A stretch of 39,138 bases of DNA, from assembly GCA_041589455.1 (NCBI GenBank), contig JBFHVQ010000021.1, positions 1 to 39,138 on the forward strand. The letters run 5' to 3'. The stretch is from SZUA-229 sp041589455. Lineage in GTDB: Bacteria; Pseudomonadota; Gammaproteobacteria; SZUA-229. The notes below the pieces were generated by a model. That model did not search any database and was not told the DNA's origin. It saw only the letters and a list, made by a program, of their open reading frames with translations. A program made the translations under genes and the position numbers. Shown here piece by piece: positions 1 through 7,706 of the stretch (positions within the stretch are counted from its first letter, which is position 1; each line of letters begins with the position of its first letter).

Positions 1-1224
1 CTTTCTGCTATTGCCGGTGCTATTGCCATGGTTACGGCCTGTGGAGGTAGCGGTACAGATTCAACCACCACGTCGAACACATCTGAAAAAACCATCGGTG
101 CGATTACAGGCTTTGGCAGTATTTATATTAACGGCGTTAAATTTGAAACCGATTCAATCCGGCCCACTATCGATGGTCTGGTATCAAATGAGACAGATCT
201 TGGCGTAGGTGATGTTTGTGAGATCACCGGCACGGTTAATTCTGACGGTTTGACAGGGACTGCACAGTCTGTGGTCTGTGATGATGAGCTGGAAGGTTAT
301 ATCGTGGAAATCAGCCTGGCGACCGATGGCACAGGCACCATTAATGTAATGGGTCAAACAGTACATGTTAACACCAATACCGTATTTGATAGTGACACAG
401 TGGCCTCTGTTAATGATCTGGCAGTTGATGACATTGTTGAAATTCATGGTTTCTCAGATGGTTCTGGCATGGTTACCGCAACCCGTATCGAAACCAAAGA
501 TTCATCTGAGGATGTTGAAGTTAAGGGCCTGATTGCAAATCTTGATGAGGTCGCACAAACCTTCACCATTGGTGAGTTGACGGTTGATTACAGTACAGCC
601 ATTGAATTACCAGAGGAAGCACTGGTTAATGACCTTTATGTAGAAGTTGAGACAGAAATTGCACTGTCGGGTAACTCAGTTGATGGTTACACCATGATCG
701 CCTACAAAGTTGAAATTGAAGACGATGGCGATATGGACATAGAAGGTGATGAAGGCCAGGAAGTGGAAATCACCGGTGTCATTAGCAATCTGACCGATGA
801 AGGTTTTGACTTTTATGGCTCGACCTATCTGTTCTCATCACTTGAACTTGAAGAAGAGTTCGACCTGAGCACATTAACAGAAGGCATGATGATCAAGGTC
901 GAAGGCTATTTCAATAGTGAAAATCAGCTGGTCATTACCGAATTTGAAGACGAGCACGAAGCTGAATTTGAGATTGAAGGCTATGTTCATGAAGCAACTG
1001 AAACCGGTGTGGTGATTACAGTTGGTAATGAAACCATGACATTCGTTATTAACAATAGCACTCGCATGATTGACGAGCAGGATGAAGGTGTAATACCAGT
1101 ACATTACTTTGGACTGGACGATCTGGGTGTGGGTGATTATGTGGAAATAGAGTACTACATGGATGAAGCAACTAGTGACTTAATTGCAACTGAGCTGGAA
1201 CGTGAGGATGCTCCTAGCTCTTAA
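1..1224 (+). CDS. DUF5666 repeat lipoprotein, 5'-truncated by contig edge
   Basis: The frame is open from base 1, so the true start lies outside the window; the ATG at 28 sits inside the signal peptide and is not the start. The visible N-terminus is a hydrophobic Ala/Ile stretch ending in a VTAC lipobox (Cys codon 40-42) followed by GGSG, typical of a lipoprotein. The mature part is very acidic and made of repeated beta-rich units of DUF5666 type: an opening TGFGSIYINGVKF motif, then units beginning VKGLIANL, ITGVISNL and IEGYVHEA. It ends at TAA before a strong terminator. The same family recurs at 2158-3621. No biochemical function is established for DUF5666; an envelope-anchored role is inferred from the lipobox. 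Family assignment is fairly secure. Confidence 0.85.
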   Translation, partial: LSAIAGAIAMVTACGGSGTDSTTTSNTSEKTIGAITGFGSIYINGVKFETDSIRPTIDGLVSNETDLGVGDVCEITGTVNSDGLTGTAQSVVCDDELEGYIVEISLATDGTGTINVMGQTVHVNTNTVFDSDTVASVNDLAVDDIVEIHGFSDGSGMVTATRIETKDSSEDVEVKGLIANLDEVAQTFTIGELTVDYSTAIELPEEALVNDLYVEVETEIALSGNSVDGYTMIAYKVEIEDDGDMDIEGDEGQEVEITGVISNLTDEGFDFYGSTYLFSSLELEEEFDLSTLTEGMMIKVEGYFNSENQLVITEFEDEHEAEFEIEGYVHEATETGVVITVGNETMTFVINNSTRMIDEQDEGVIPVHYFGLDDLGVGDYVEIEYYMDEATSDLIATELEREDAPSS

Positions 1225-1237
1225 GCTGTAACAGTTA

Positions 1238-1293
1238 TCCCGGTGTCGCGGGATGCACAGGGACAGTGATGGAATACTGTCCCTGTGCTTTTT
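1238..1293 (+). terminator. Rho-independent terminator after the first DUF5666 gene
   Basis: A 13-bp perfect stem, GCACAGGGACAGT (1255-1267) pairing with ACTGTCCCTGTGC (1276-1288), with an 8-nt loop, is followed directly by TTTTT (1289-1293). A smaller hairpin, TCCCG/CGGGA, lies just upstream (1238-1253). This separates the first lipoprotein gene from the DUF6502 gene. Confidence 0.9.
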
Positions 1294-1315
1294 AATTTAG
1301 ACTTGCATGTGTTTA

Positions 1316-1348
1316 TTGTGCATGCTGGTGAGGCGGGATTATAATCCC
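1316..1348 (+). promoter_or_regulatory. Candidate promoter with palindromic -10, possibly leaderless
   Basis: A consensus TATAAT (1340-1345) lies within a perfect 14-bp palindrome GGGATTATAATCCC (1335-1348). A weak -35 candidate TTGTGC (1316-1321) is 18 bp upstream. The ATG codons of the DUF6502 gene are at 1349 and 1352, where transcription would be expected to start, so the mRNA could be leaderless. The palindrome could also be a regulator site. This is inferred from sequence only. Confidence 0.4.
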
Positions 1349-2161
1349 ATGATGAGTGAAAATATTCAAAATCTACTTCATAAAGCAGCAAGCAAAATAC
1401 TGCGACCGTTGATTCGTGTCATGCTGCGTAATGGAATCGCCTGCGGAACCTTTGAAGAACTGGTACGAAAAGCTTATGTGGATGAAGCTTTTCAGCTTGC
1501 CAAAAGTCAGGGTAAGGTGACCATCTCAGCGGTTTCAGCGCAAACCGGTTTATCACGCAAAGAAGTAAAGCGAATTTCAGAACTGCAATCATCGGCAACT
1601 AATGGCAATAGCCAGAAGTATAATCGCGCAGTACGTGTTATCAGTGGCTGGATGAATGATTCCCGATTTGTTTCAAAAGAGGGAGTAGCACGTGCCCTGT
1701 CTCTTGAGTCTGGAGATAATAGCTTTGCCTCACTCGTCAAGGATTATAGTGGCGATATACCAACAAAAGCCATGCTGGATGTATTAGTCAAAAGTGGTTG
1801 TGTAGAGCAACAGGATGGAAAAGTTTATCTCGTCAGTCATGCCTATGTACCGGGTAATGACCCAGGAGATATTATTAATATTCTCGGTGCAGATAGTAGT
1901 GAATTAATGAATAGCATTATTTTTAATATGAGTTGTGAACCTGAGCAGCGTCGTTTTCAACGAAAAGTATCCAATGCGAATTTGGCGTCGTGTCATCTTG
2001 AGGCATTTCAGAAATATTCCAACCGAAGATCCCAGGCCCTGTTAGAGGAACTTGACAGCTGGCTGAGTGAGCATGAAGCAAAATCAGGTGAAGAATCAGA
2101 CTATGTCAGTCTTGGCATTTATTTTTATCAGAATCAGGCTGATGAGGAGTCATCACAATGA
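1349..2161 (+). CDS. DUF6502 family protein
   Basis: About 270 residues with the DUF6502 signature near the N-terminus: ILRPLIRVMLRNGIACGTFEEL, then a segment resembling a small helix-turn-helix (VTISAVSAQTGLSRKEVKRI). No signal peptide or membrane segment is seen, so it is probably cytoplasmic and might bind DNA, although its function is unknown. The start is set at the paired ATGs 1349/1352. An upstream ATG at 1307 would add 14 residues of unlikely composition and overlap the promoter-like sequence. No clear Shine-Dalgarno is present. The stop overlaps the next gene's ATG by 4 bp, so it is translationally coupled to the DUF5666 lipoprotein that follows. Confidence 0.8.
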   Translation: MMSENIQNLLHKAASKILRPLIRVMLRNGIACGTFEELVRKAYVDEAFQLAKSQGKVTISAVSAQTGLSRKEVKRISELQSSATNGNSQKYNRAVRVISGWMNDSRFVSKEGVARALSLESGDNSFASLVKDYSGDIPTKAMLDVLVKSGCVEQQDGKVYLVSHAYVPGNDPGDIINILGADSSELMNSIIFNMSCEPEQRRFQRKVSNANLASCHLEAFQKYSNRRSQALLEELDSWLSEHEAKSGEESDYVSLGIYFYQNQADEESSQ

Positions 2162-3621
2162 AAAGCATTTCGATTAAATTGTTACTTGTCACATTTATGG
2201 CTAGCTTAATAGCCTGTAGTGGCGGTGGTGGTATAGGTGGCATAGCCGGAATTGGTGGTAGTGGTTATATTGCGACGGGTACCGTTACCGGTTTTGGTAG
2301 CGTGTTTGTTAATGGTATTCGATTCGATACAGGTTCGGCCGTATTTGATATAGAGAATATGACATCTTCTGAAGATGCGCTCAGTATCGGTATGATTGTT
2401 CAGATAGAAGGCAGTATCGATGCAGATGGGCTTAATGGTACAGCCACCCGTGTTCGCTATGGTGCGCAGCTGGAAGGGCCGATAAATGGTGTAATTATTA
2501 GTAATGCTGATGCAACGGAAAAAACTTTTAGTGTATTAGGCACTATGGTGATTGTTGATTCAGTAGAAACCGTGTTTAGTGGTTTAAACTTTAGCTTTGA
2601 TACAATCGCCCTTAATAATCTAGTAGAAATTAGCGGTTACTACGATCAGGATAATACACTCAGGGCAACTTATATTGAATTAGAATCTGCCAGCTTTACT
2701 GAGAATACGGATAAAGTTGAAATTGAAGGTATGATTACTAATCTTTCTGGTAACCAGTTTGATATTAAAGGTGTAGAAATCAATGCAGATTCTGCAAGTC
2801 TCTCTGGCTTCGATTCTGGACTACAGGAAGGCCTTTATGTTGAAGTCGAAGGTTTTTTCGATTCTGTTAACGTGAGAATCAATGCTACCGAAATAGAATT
2901 CGAGACACTAGAATTTGAAGATAATGTCGATGTTAGTCTGGAAGGCTATATTACTCGCTATGAAAACGACAGTGATTTTGATATCAATGGAATTCCGGTC
3001 AATGCATCCGATGCTACTAAGGAGCCAGCTACTTTAATGCTAGCATTGGGTACTCGTATAGAAGTTGAAGGTCAATATATCAACAATGTTTTTGTTGCTG
3101 ATGAAATAGAAGGTCACACTGGAGAAGCAAAAGTACATGCTATCGTTACCAGCGTAGATATCAATGCTTCAAGTTTTAATGTAAGTGTTGTGTCTAGTGA
3201 GAATGACATTACAGTAATGGTTAATACCAGTACCACAATGGAAGACGGTGGTCCGCTAGAGATAGAAAACTTTTCTCTCTCACAGCTAGATTCTGGTGAT
3301 TTCGTCGAAGTGATTGGTTTTGAAAATATAGAACCAGGCATTACTGCTAATAAAGTGAAACGTAGTGAAGAGTCTAAAATACTACTTCAAGGGATAGCAA
3401 CAGCAGCCACAGGTTCTTCAATCGTTGATGGTAGTATTACGATCCTGGGTGTTGAGTTTGCCTTTAGTGCAACTACAACGGGTTTTGAAGGTGATGACGA
3501 CTTGCCACTTTCTCCTGTTGAAATTGATCAACTACTATCTGGCATTGCGGTTAATACACCATTAATCAAGATCGTTGATGAAGATGCTAATGGTATAGCC
3601 GATGAAATTGACCAGGAATGA
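2158..3621 (+). CDS. DUF5666 repeat lipoprotein
   Basis: A 487-residue protein with a clean lipoprotein signal: charged start MKSISIK, hydrophobic core, lipobox LIAC (Cys about residue 20), then a Gly-rich linker. The body carries serial DUF5666-like units: TGFGSVFVNGIRF, LEGPINGVI, IEGMITNL, LEGYITRYEN and a C-terminal LQGIATAATG unit. It is acidic throughout and lacks Cys after the lipid-modified residue. It is clearly paralogous to the first gene in the window (TGFGSIYINGVKF against TGFGSVFVNGIRF). The ATG overlaps the end of the DUF6502 gene (ATGA). An envelope location is well supported; function is unknown. Confidence 0.85.
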   Translation: MKSISIKLLLVTFMASLIACSGGGGIGGIAGIGGSGYIATGTVTGFGSVFVNGIRFDTGSAVFDIENMTSSEDALSIGMIVQIEGSIDADGLNGTATRVRYGAQLEGPINGVIISNADATEKTFSVLGTMVIVDSVETVFSGLNFSFDTIALNNLVEISGYYDQDNTLRATYIELESASFTENTDKVEIEGMITNLSGNQFDIKGVEINADSASLSGFDSGLQEGLYVEVEGFFDSVNVRINATEIEFETLEFEDNVDVSLEGYITRYENDSDFDINGIPVNASDATKEPATLMLALGTRIEVEGQYINNVFVADEIEGHTGEAKVHAIVTSVDINASSFNVSVVSSENDITVMVNTSTTMEDGGPLEIENFSLSQLDSGDFVEVIGFENIEPGITANKVKRSEESKILLQGIATAATGSSIVDGSITILGVEFAFSATTTGFEGDDDLPLSPVEIDQLLSGIAVNTPLIKIVDEDANGIADEIDQE

Positions 3622-3643
3622 TCAGCTAATTTGCTAAATGATT

Positions 3644-3671
3644 ACACTGCTCCGTGCCTTCAGAGCAGTGT
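3644..3671. terminator. Hairpin in convergent gap, possible bidirectional terminator
   Basis: A 9-bp perfect stem ACACTGCTC/GAGCAGTGT with a 10-nt loop lies between the ends of the DUF5666 gene (+) and the MipA gene (-). Neither side has a good T-run, so termination is plausible from position but not certain. Confidence 0.45.
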
Positions 3672-3690
3672 GATCTTGAAATCAGCTTAT

Positions 3691-4503
3691 CTACGGTTTA
3701 CTACCCGCAATAATCCATGCCAGCCCAAACCCAAAACTAAAGTAACTTTCCTGTTCTACCAGTGGGCTGTCTTCAAATGCAGTACTTGATAGATTCTGGT
3801 AACGAATAAACGCAAAGTAAATTAAGTCTTTATCACGCCAGTTACCCACCAGATCGGTAAATAGACCGCTATAGCCGGCGTCTGATTCATAGACAGGTCT
3901 TTCTATTGTTGCAAATGCGGCGGGTACATCGTAATAGTATTGATGATATTCCTTGCTTGCATAACGTAAACCGGCACTGATCTGATAGGCAAAACCTTCT
4001 TTTCGCGGACGTAGTGTTTCGTAGCTGATGCGGGGTTCCAGTATCCAGCCAATATTTTCTGTATGTTCCAGGTCTGTGGCAATGGCTGTTCGAACAGGCA
4101 GTTCAAAGCGAAATTCAGAAGGTTGTCTTCGACCTCCAGAAAAAATCACTTCCAGTGAAGGACCTATTTGAAAAACCGTATTAAGGTCAGGTAATCCATT
4201 GCGTATTTTGCTGTCTTCGTTATTTACAGGGACTCCGAGATCACCGCTGATATTTAGCCTCAAGTTTGGTGATTCGAAAAAGTAGCCCCGAATGCCTTCA
4301 TCTACTTCCAGGTATTTCGACTGTAATCTGATAAAAGGAAAGGGGATGAGTAAGGATTCATTATCCGATGAACCGGGGTAGAGAGGTAAATTAACACCGA
4401 CAACTCCAGCGCCAACTTCCCACAAGGTTTTATTGGGTGCAGCAATTGTGTCGAGTGATGATAGCGAAAGAATACATACTGGTATTAGAGAGAATAATTT
4501 CAT
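3691..4503 (-). CDS. MipA/OmpV family outer-membrane protein
   Basis: A 270-residue protein with a Sec signal peptide (about residues 1-21, cleavage near IAA-PN). The mature start WEVGAGVVGVNLPLYPGSSD and the following IPFPFIRL segment are characteristic of MipA/OmpV beta-barrels. Alternating amphipathic strands run to the C-terminus, which ends in an aromatic-rich strand (SYFSFGFGLAWII). Family members are scaffolds or porin-like proteins of the outer membrane; a specific partner cannot be named here. The gene is divergent from the ABC exporter and shares a 154-bp intergenic region holding a 10-bp inverted repeat. TATAAT on the minus strand lies only 2 bp before the ATG. Confidence 0.85.
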   Translation of the reverse strand: MKLFSLIPVCILSLSSLDTIAAPNKTLWEVGAGVVGVNLPLYPGSSDNESLLIPFPFIRLQSKYLEVDEGIRGYFFESPNLRLNISGDLGVPVNNEDSKIRNGLPDLNTVFQIGPSLEVIFSGGRRQPSEFRFELPVRTAIATDLEHTENIGWILEPRISYETLRPRKEGFAYQISAGLRYASKEYHQYYYDVPAAFATIERPVYESDAGYSGLFTDLVGNWRDKDLIYFAFIRYQNLSSTAFEDSPLVEQESYFSFGFGLAWIIAGSKP

Positions 4504-4546
4504 AAATTATATTATTTGTGAATGTGATTCGTATCTGTTGATATAA

Positions 4547-4579
4547 GTCATAGTATAAACATATAGATCATACTATGAC
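4547..4579. repeat. Perfect 10-bp inverted repeat in divergent intergenic region
   Basis: GTCATAGTAT (4547-4556) and ATACTATGAC (4570-4579) are exact inverted repeats separated by 13 bp, giving about 23 bp centre to centre, roughly two DNA turns. They lie between divergent mipA-like and ABC exporter genes, a usual position for a dimeric regulator's operator. Confidence 0.6.
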
Positions 4580-4610
4580 AGAAGCTTCTAGTATCAGGCA
4601 GTCTCGCCGT

Positions 4611-4616
4611 TATAAT
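4611..4616 (+). promoter_or_regulatory. Candidate -10 element for ABC exporter gene
   Basis: A consensus TATAAT lies 41 bp before the exporter ATG, downstream of the inverted repeat. No good -35 is visible at 16-18 bp, so an activator may be needed or the match may be chance. Confidence 0.35.
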
Positions 4617-4657
4617 CCGTTTGTTCAAAAGCGGCTATCTGATGTACACTTTAGCCT

Positions 4658-6448
4658 ATGTCTGAACCTAAAAGTATTAGCTGGCGCTTTATCTTTTCTA
4701 TTGCTAGCCAGCACAAAAAAAGCCTGATTCAGGCAAATCTGATCGCCCTGCTTGCGGCTATTCTAAGTGCGCCCGTTCCCATGCTGATGCCATTGCTGGT
4801 TGATGAAGTTTTGCTTGATAAGCCGGGCTTTCTTATAGAGTCGATGAACTACTTCTTCCCTGAATCCTGGTACGGCCCGGTTTATTATATCGTGACGATT
4901 ATGCTGGTGACGATTATTATCAGGCTGGGTTCATTAATGCTGGCTGTCTGGCAAACACGCAAGTTTACCCAGATTGCCAAAGATACCACTTACCATATCA
5001 GGCGCAAGCTACTCAATTATCTACAACGGGTTTCCATGTCTGAATATGAAACCTTGGGTAGTGGGACGGTAGCATCTCATCTGGTTACGGATGTTGAAGC
5101 ACTGGATACCTTTCTGGGTAATGCTTTAAGTAAATTCATTGTTGCGACATTATCGGTTATCGCAGTTGCCAGCATTTTATTGTGGATTCACTGGCAGCTT
5201 GCGTTATTTATTTTAATTATGAATCCTGTGGTAATTTATTTCACCACGATTATGGGGCGTAAAGTTAAAGAACTTAAACGCAGGGAAAATAGTGCCTTCG
5301 AACTGTTTCAGCAATCCCTCGGTGAAACACTGGATGGTATTCAGCAAATTCGTGCCGCAAATAAAGAGCGACACTATATTATGCGTGTTATTGATAAAGC
5401 GCATAAGGTAAAGCAGGATTCATCATCCTTTGGCTGGAAGAGTGATGCGGCAAATCGCGTGTCATTTTTTATCTTTTTAATGGGCTTCGAAGTTTTTCGC
5501 GCAGTCAGTATGCTGATGGTAGTCTTTTCTGATCTTTCCATTGGCCAGATGTTTGCAGTGTATGCCTACCTGTGGTTTATGATGCAGCCTGTACAGGAAA
5601 TTCTGAGTATTCAGTATGCTTATTATGCTGCCAATGCAGCGATTAAACGCCTTAATAGATTACTTCAGCTGAATGCCGAGCCACAGTATGAGCATTTACA
5701 TAATCCATTTAAGGATCAACATACTGTCGCTTTAAAAGTCGATAATATTCATTTTAGATATGCCCAGGGTGAGCCGGTGCTCAAAGGTCTTTCACTGGAT
5801 ATAAAAGCTGGTGAAAAAGTAGCATTAGTTGGTGCCAGTGGTGGCGGCAAATCGACTCTGGTGCAGATCATTCTTGGCATGTACTCGCCAACAGATGGTC
5901 AGCTCTATTTTGATGATGTACCGGTAACAGATATAGGTCTGGATGTGGTGCGTGATAATGTTGCAACGGTACTGCAACATCCAGCATTGTTTAATGATAG
6001 TGTTAGAAATAATCTGAATCTGGGTAAATCACTTGATGATGCCGAGTTGTGGAACGCATTAGACATTGCCCAGTTGCGAGAAGTGATCGAATCGCTTCCG
6101 CAGAAACTGGATACTATCATTGGCAAAAATGGTGTGCGACTTTCTGGGGGGCAGAGACAACGACTAGCTGTTGCACGGATGATTCTTCAGGACCCTAAAA
6201 TTGTAATACTGGATGAAGCAACTTCAGCACTGGATACAGAAACTGAATTCAAGCTTCATACCGCACTGCAATCTTTTCTAAAAGATAAAACGACATTAAT
6301 AATTGCCCACCGTCTGAGTGCAGTGAAACAGGCTGATCGGGTGTATGTATTTGATGATGGTATAATCATTGATGAGGGTGTTCATGATGAAATGGTTCAG
6401 CGAGAAGGAATTTATCGTCAACTCTATGGCGCTACTCACCAGGCCTAG
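4658..6448 (+). CDS. ABC exporter, fused membrane and ATPase domains
   Basis: A 596-residue half-transporter of MsbA/lipid-exporter type. About residues 20-310 form a six-helix type-IV ABC transmembrane domain. About 360-590 form the nucleotide-binding domain, with Walker A GASGGGKST, signature LSGGQRQRLAVARM, Walker B IVILDEATSALD and the H-loop histidine in IIAHRLS. It should act as a homodimer in the inner membrane, exporting a hydrophobic or lipid substrate that cannot be named. It is not the lipid A flippase msbA of this window, which lies at 21222 beside lpxK. ispF follows 42 bp downstream. No convincing Shine-Dalgarno precedes the ATG. Confidence 0.85.
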   Translation: MSEPKSISWRFIFSIASQHKKSLIQANLIALLAAILSAPVPMLMPLLVDEVLLDKPGFLIESMNYFFPESWYGPVYYIVTIMLVTIIIRLGSLMLAVWQTRKFTQIAKDTTYHIRRKLLNYLQRVSMSEYETLGSGTVASHLVTDVEALDTFLGNALSKFIVATLSVIAVASILLWIHWQLALFILIMNPVVIYFTTIMGRKVKELKRRENSAFELFQQSLGETLDGIQQIRAANKERHYIMRVIDKAHKVKQDSSSFGWKSDAANRVSFFIFLMGFEVFRAVSMLMVVFSDLSIGQMFAVYAYLWFMMQPVQEILSIQYAYYAANAAIKRLNRLLQLNAEPQYEHLHNPFKDQHTVALKVDNIHFRYAQGEPVLKGLSLDIKAGEKVALVGASGGGKSTLVQIILGMYSPTDGQLYFDDVPVTDIGLDVVRDNVATVLQHPALFNDSVRNNLNLGKSLDDAELWNALDIAQLREVIESLPQKLDTIIGKNGVRLSGGQRQRLAVARMILQDPKIVILDEATSALDTETEFKLHTALQSFLKDKTTLIIAHRLSAVKQADRVYVFDDGIIIDEGVHDEMVQREGIYRQLYGATHQA

Positions 6449-6490
6449 ATACAATTCACAGTGGATAAAATACTTAACAGGTTTATTTAA

Positions 6491-6976
6491 ATGACAGATA
6501 TACGCATCGGTCACGGCTTTGATGTACATGCCTTTGAAGCGGGTGATCATCTGATGCTTGGGGGCGTTCGCATTCCTTATCAGCAGAAATTTAAGGCGCA
6601 CTCTGATGGTGATGTCTTACTGCATGCAGTAGCAGATGCTTTATTGGGTGCTATGGCACTGGGTGATATTGGTCAACATTTTCCTGATACGGATCAGGCT
6701 TTTAAGGGTGCCAATAGTCGTGATCTACTGAAACAGGTATATCAAATGGTAGAGAATAAGGGCTACCAGCTGTCGAACCTGGATGTCACCATTATTGCTC
6801 AGGCACCTAAAATATCACCTCATATTGCAGGTATGCGCGAGCATCTTGCAGATGATCTGCAGTCTCAAATTGAACAAATCAATGTCAAAGCAACAACCAC
6901 GGAAAAACTCGGCTTTACCGGTCGTAAAGAGGGTATTGCGGTTCATGCGGTGTGCCTTGTGTGCCAAAAAGTGTGA
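6491..6976 (+). CDS. ispF: 2-C-methyl-D-erythritol 2,4-cyclodiphosphate synthase
   Basis: A 161-residue enzyme of the MEP isoprenoid pathway that cyclises CDP-methylerythritol 2-phosphate, releasing CMP; the family works as a trimer. Visible signatures are IGHGFDVHAF with metal ligands D11 and H13, SDGDVLLH with H45, FPDTD, and the C-terminal ATTTEKLGFTGRKEGI nucleotide-binding segment. Length matches the family (about 160). Unlike many gammaproteobacteria there is no ispD directly upstream; the neighbour is an ABC exporter. It has an AACAGG-like Shine-Dalgarno upstream. Confidence 0.97.
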   Translation: MTDIRIGHGFDVHAFEAGDHLMLGGVRIPYQQKFKAHSDGDVLLHAVADALLGAMALGDIGQHFPDTDQAFKGANSRDLLKQVYQMVENKGYQLSNLDVTIIAQAPKISPHIAGMREHLADDLQSQIEQINVKATTTEKLGFTGRKEGIAVHAVCLVCQKV

Positions 6977-7097
6977 TTTTTCGCGCTTTTGCCTAAAAAA
7001 AACGTTATTTAGCCTGTGTTTCTAGAGACAATTAAAAAAATTCTTATATACTCGATAGTTATGGGAAAAATTAAATGAAGATTCTAATCTAAATTAT

Positions 7098-7697
7098 ATG
7101 CTTATTTATATCCACGGATTTAACAGCTCACCGAAGTCTTATAAGGCAAGTCTGCTGAAATCCTGCGCGGATAAAATAAACATGCCAGATGTCCTGGAAG
7201 TACCAGCGCTCTCCTTTGATCCTGCAGTAGCGATGGATAGCCTAGTCAAAACAGTCCATAAATATAAGCAGCAAAACAGTATTCGTCCTTTATGTTTTAT
7301 TGGCAGTTCACTGGGCGGCTATTATGCAACCTGGTTAGCGGAAAAATTTGAAAGTCGTGTGGTGTTGATAAACCCGGCGGTTAAACCCTATGAGATGTTT
7401 GAGGAATTTCTTGGTCCTAATCGAAATATCTATACCGGGGAAGAATATATATTAACCATGGAGCATATTGATCAGCTTAAAAGTTATGAAGTCACTGATA
7501 TCACAAATCCGGATCGTTATCTGTTAATGCTTCAAACTGGTGATGAAGTGCTGGATTATAAGCTTGCACTGGAAAAATACGCGGCTGTTCCCTCAATTGT
7601 AGAAGAGGGTGGCTGTCATGAGTTTAAGGATTTTAATCGACACCTGGAAACTGTACTGGCCTTCTGCGGTATTAACTGTCTAAAAGCTTATTCCTGA
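7098..7697 (+). CDS. yqiA: YqiA/YcfP-type alpha/beta hydrolase (putative esterase)
   Basis: A 199-residue protein matching the YqiA esterase family. It opens with MLIYIHGFNSSPKSYKA (oxyanion-hole HGF). The nucleophile elbow is GSSLGGYYATWLAE with S71, and a late CHEFKDF segment should supply the catalytic histidine. No signal peptide is seen, so it is cytoplasmic. E. coli YqiA has esterase activity on short acyl substrates; the natural substrate is unknown. A 121-bp AT-rich gap separates it from ispF. Its stop codon overlaps the Shine-Dalgarno of nagZ, so the two genes are coupled. Confidence 0.88.
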   Translation: MLIYIHGFNSSPKSYKASLLKSCADKINMPDVLEVPALSFDPAVAMDSLVKTVHKYKQQNSIRPLCFIGSSLGGYYATWLAEKFESRVVLINPAVKPYEMFEEFLGPNRNIYTGEEYILTMEHIDQLKSYEVTDITNPDRYLLMLQTGDEVLDYKLALEKYAAVPSIVEEGGCHEFKDFNRHLETVLAFCGINCLKAYS

Positions 7698-7700
7698 GGA
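7696..7700 (+). promoter_or_regulatory. nagZ ribosome binding site
   Basis: GAGGA, 6 nt before ATG 7707, overlaps the yqiA stop codon. It supports the nagZ start and suggests translational coupling. Confidence 0.7.
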
Positions 7701-7706
7701 ACCTCT

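Noticed and set aside
28..1224. ATG 28 as the start of the first lipoprotein
   Set aside because: The frame is open to base 1 and ATG 28 lies inside the signal peptide, four residues before the lipobox cysteine, so the gene is truncated by the contig edge.
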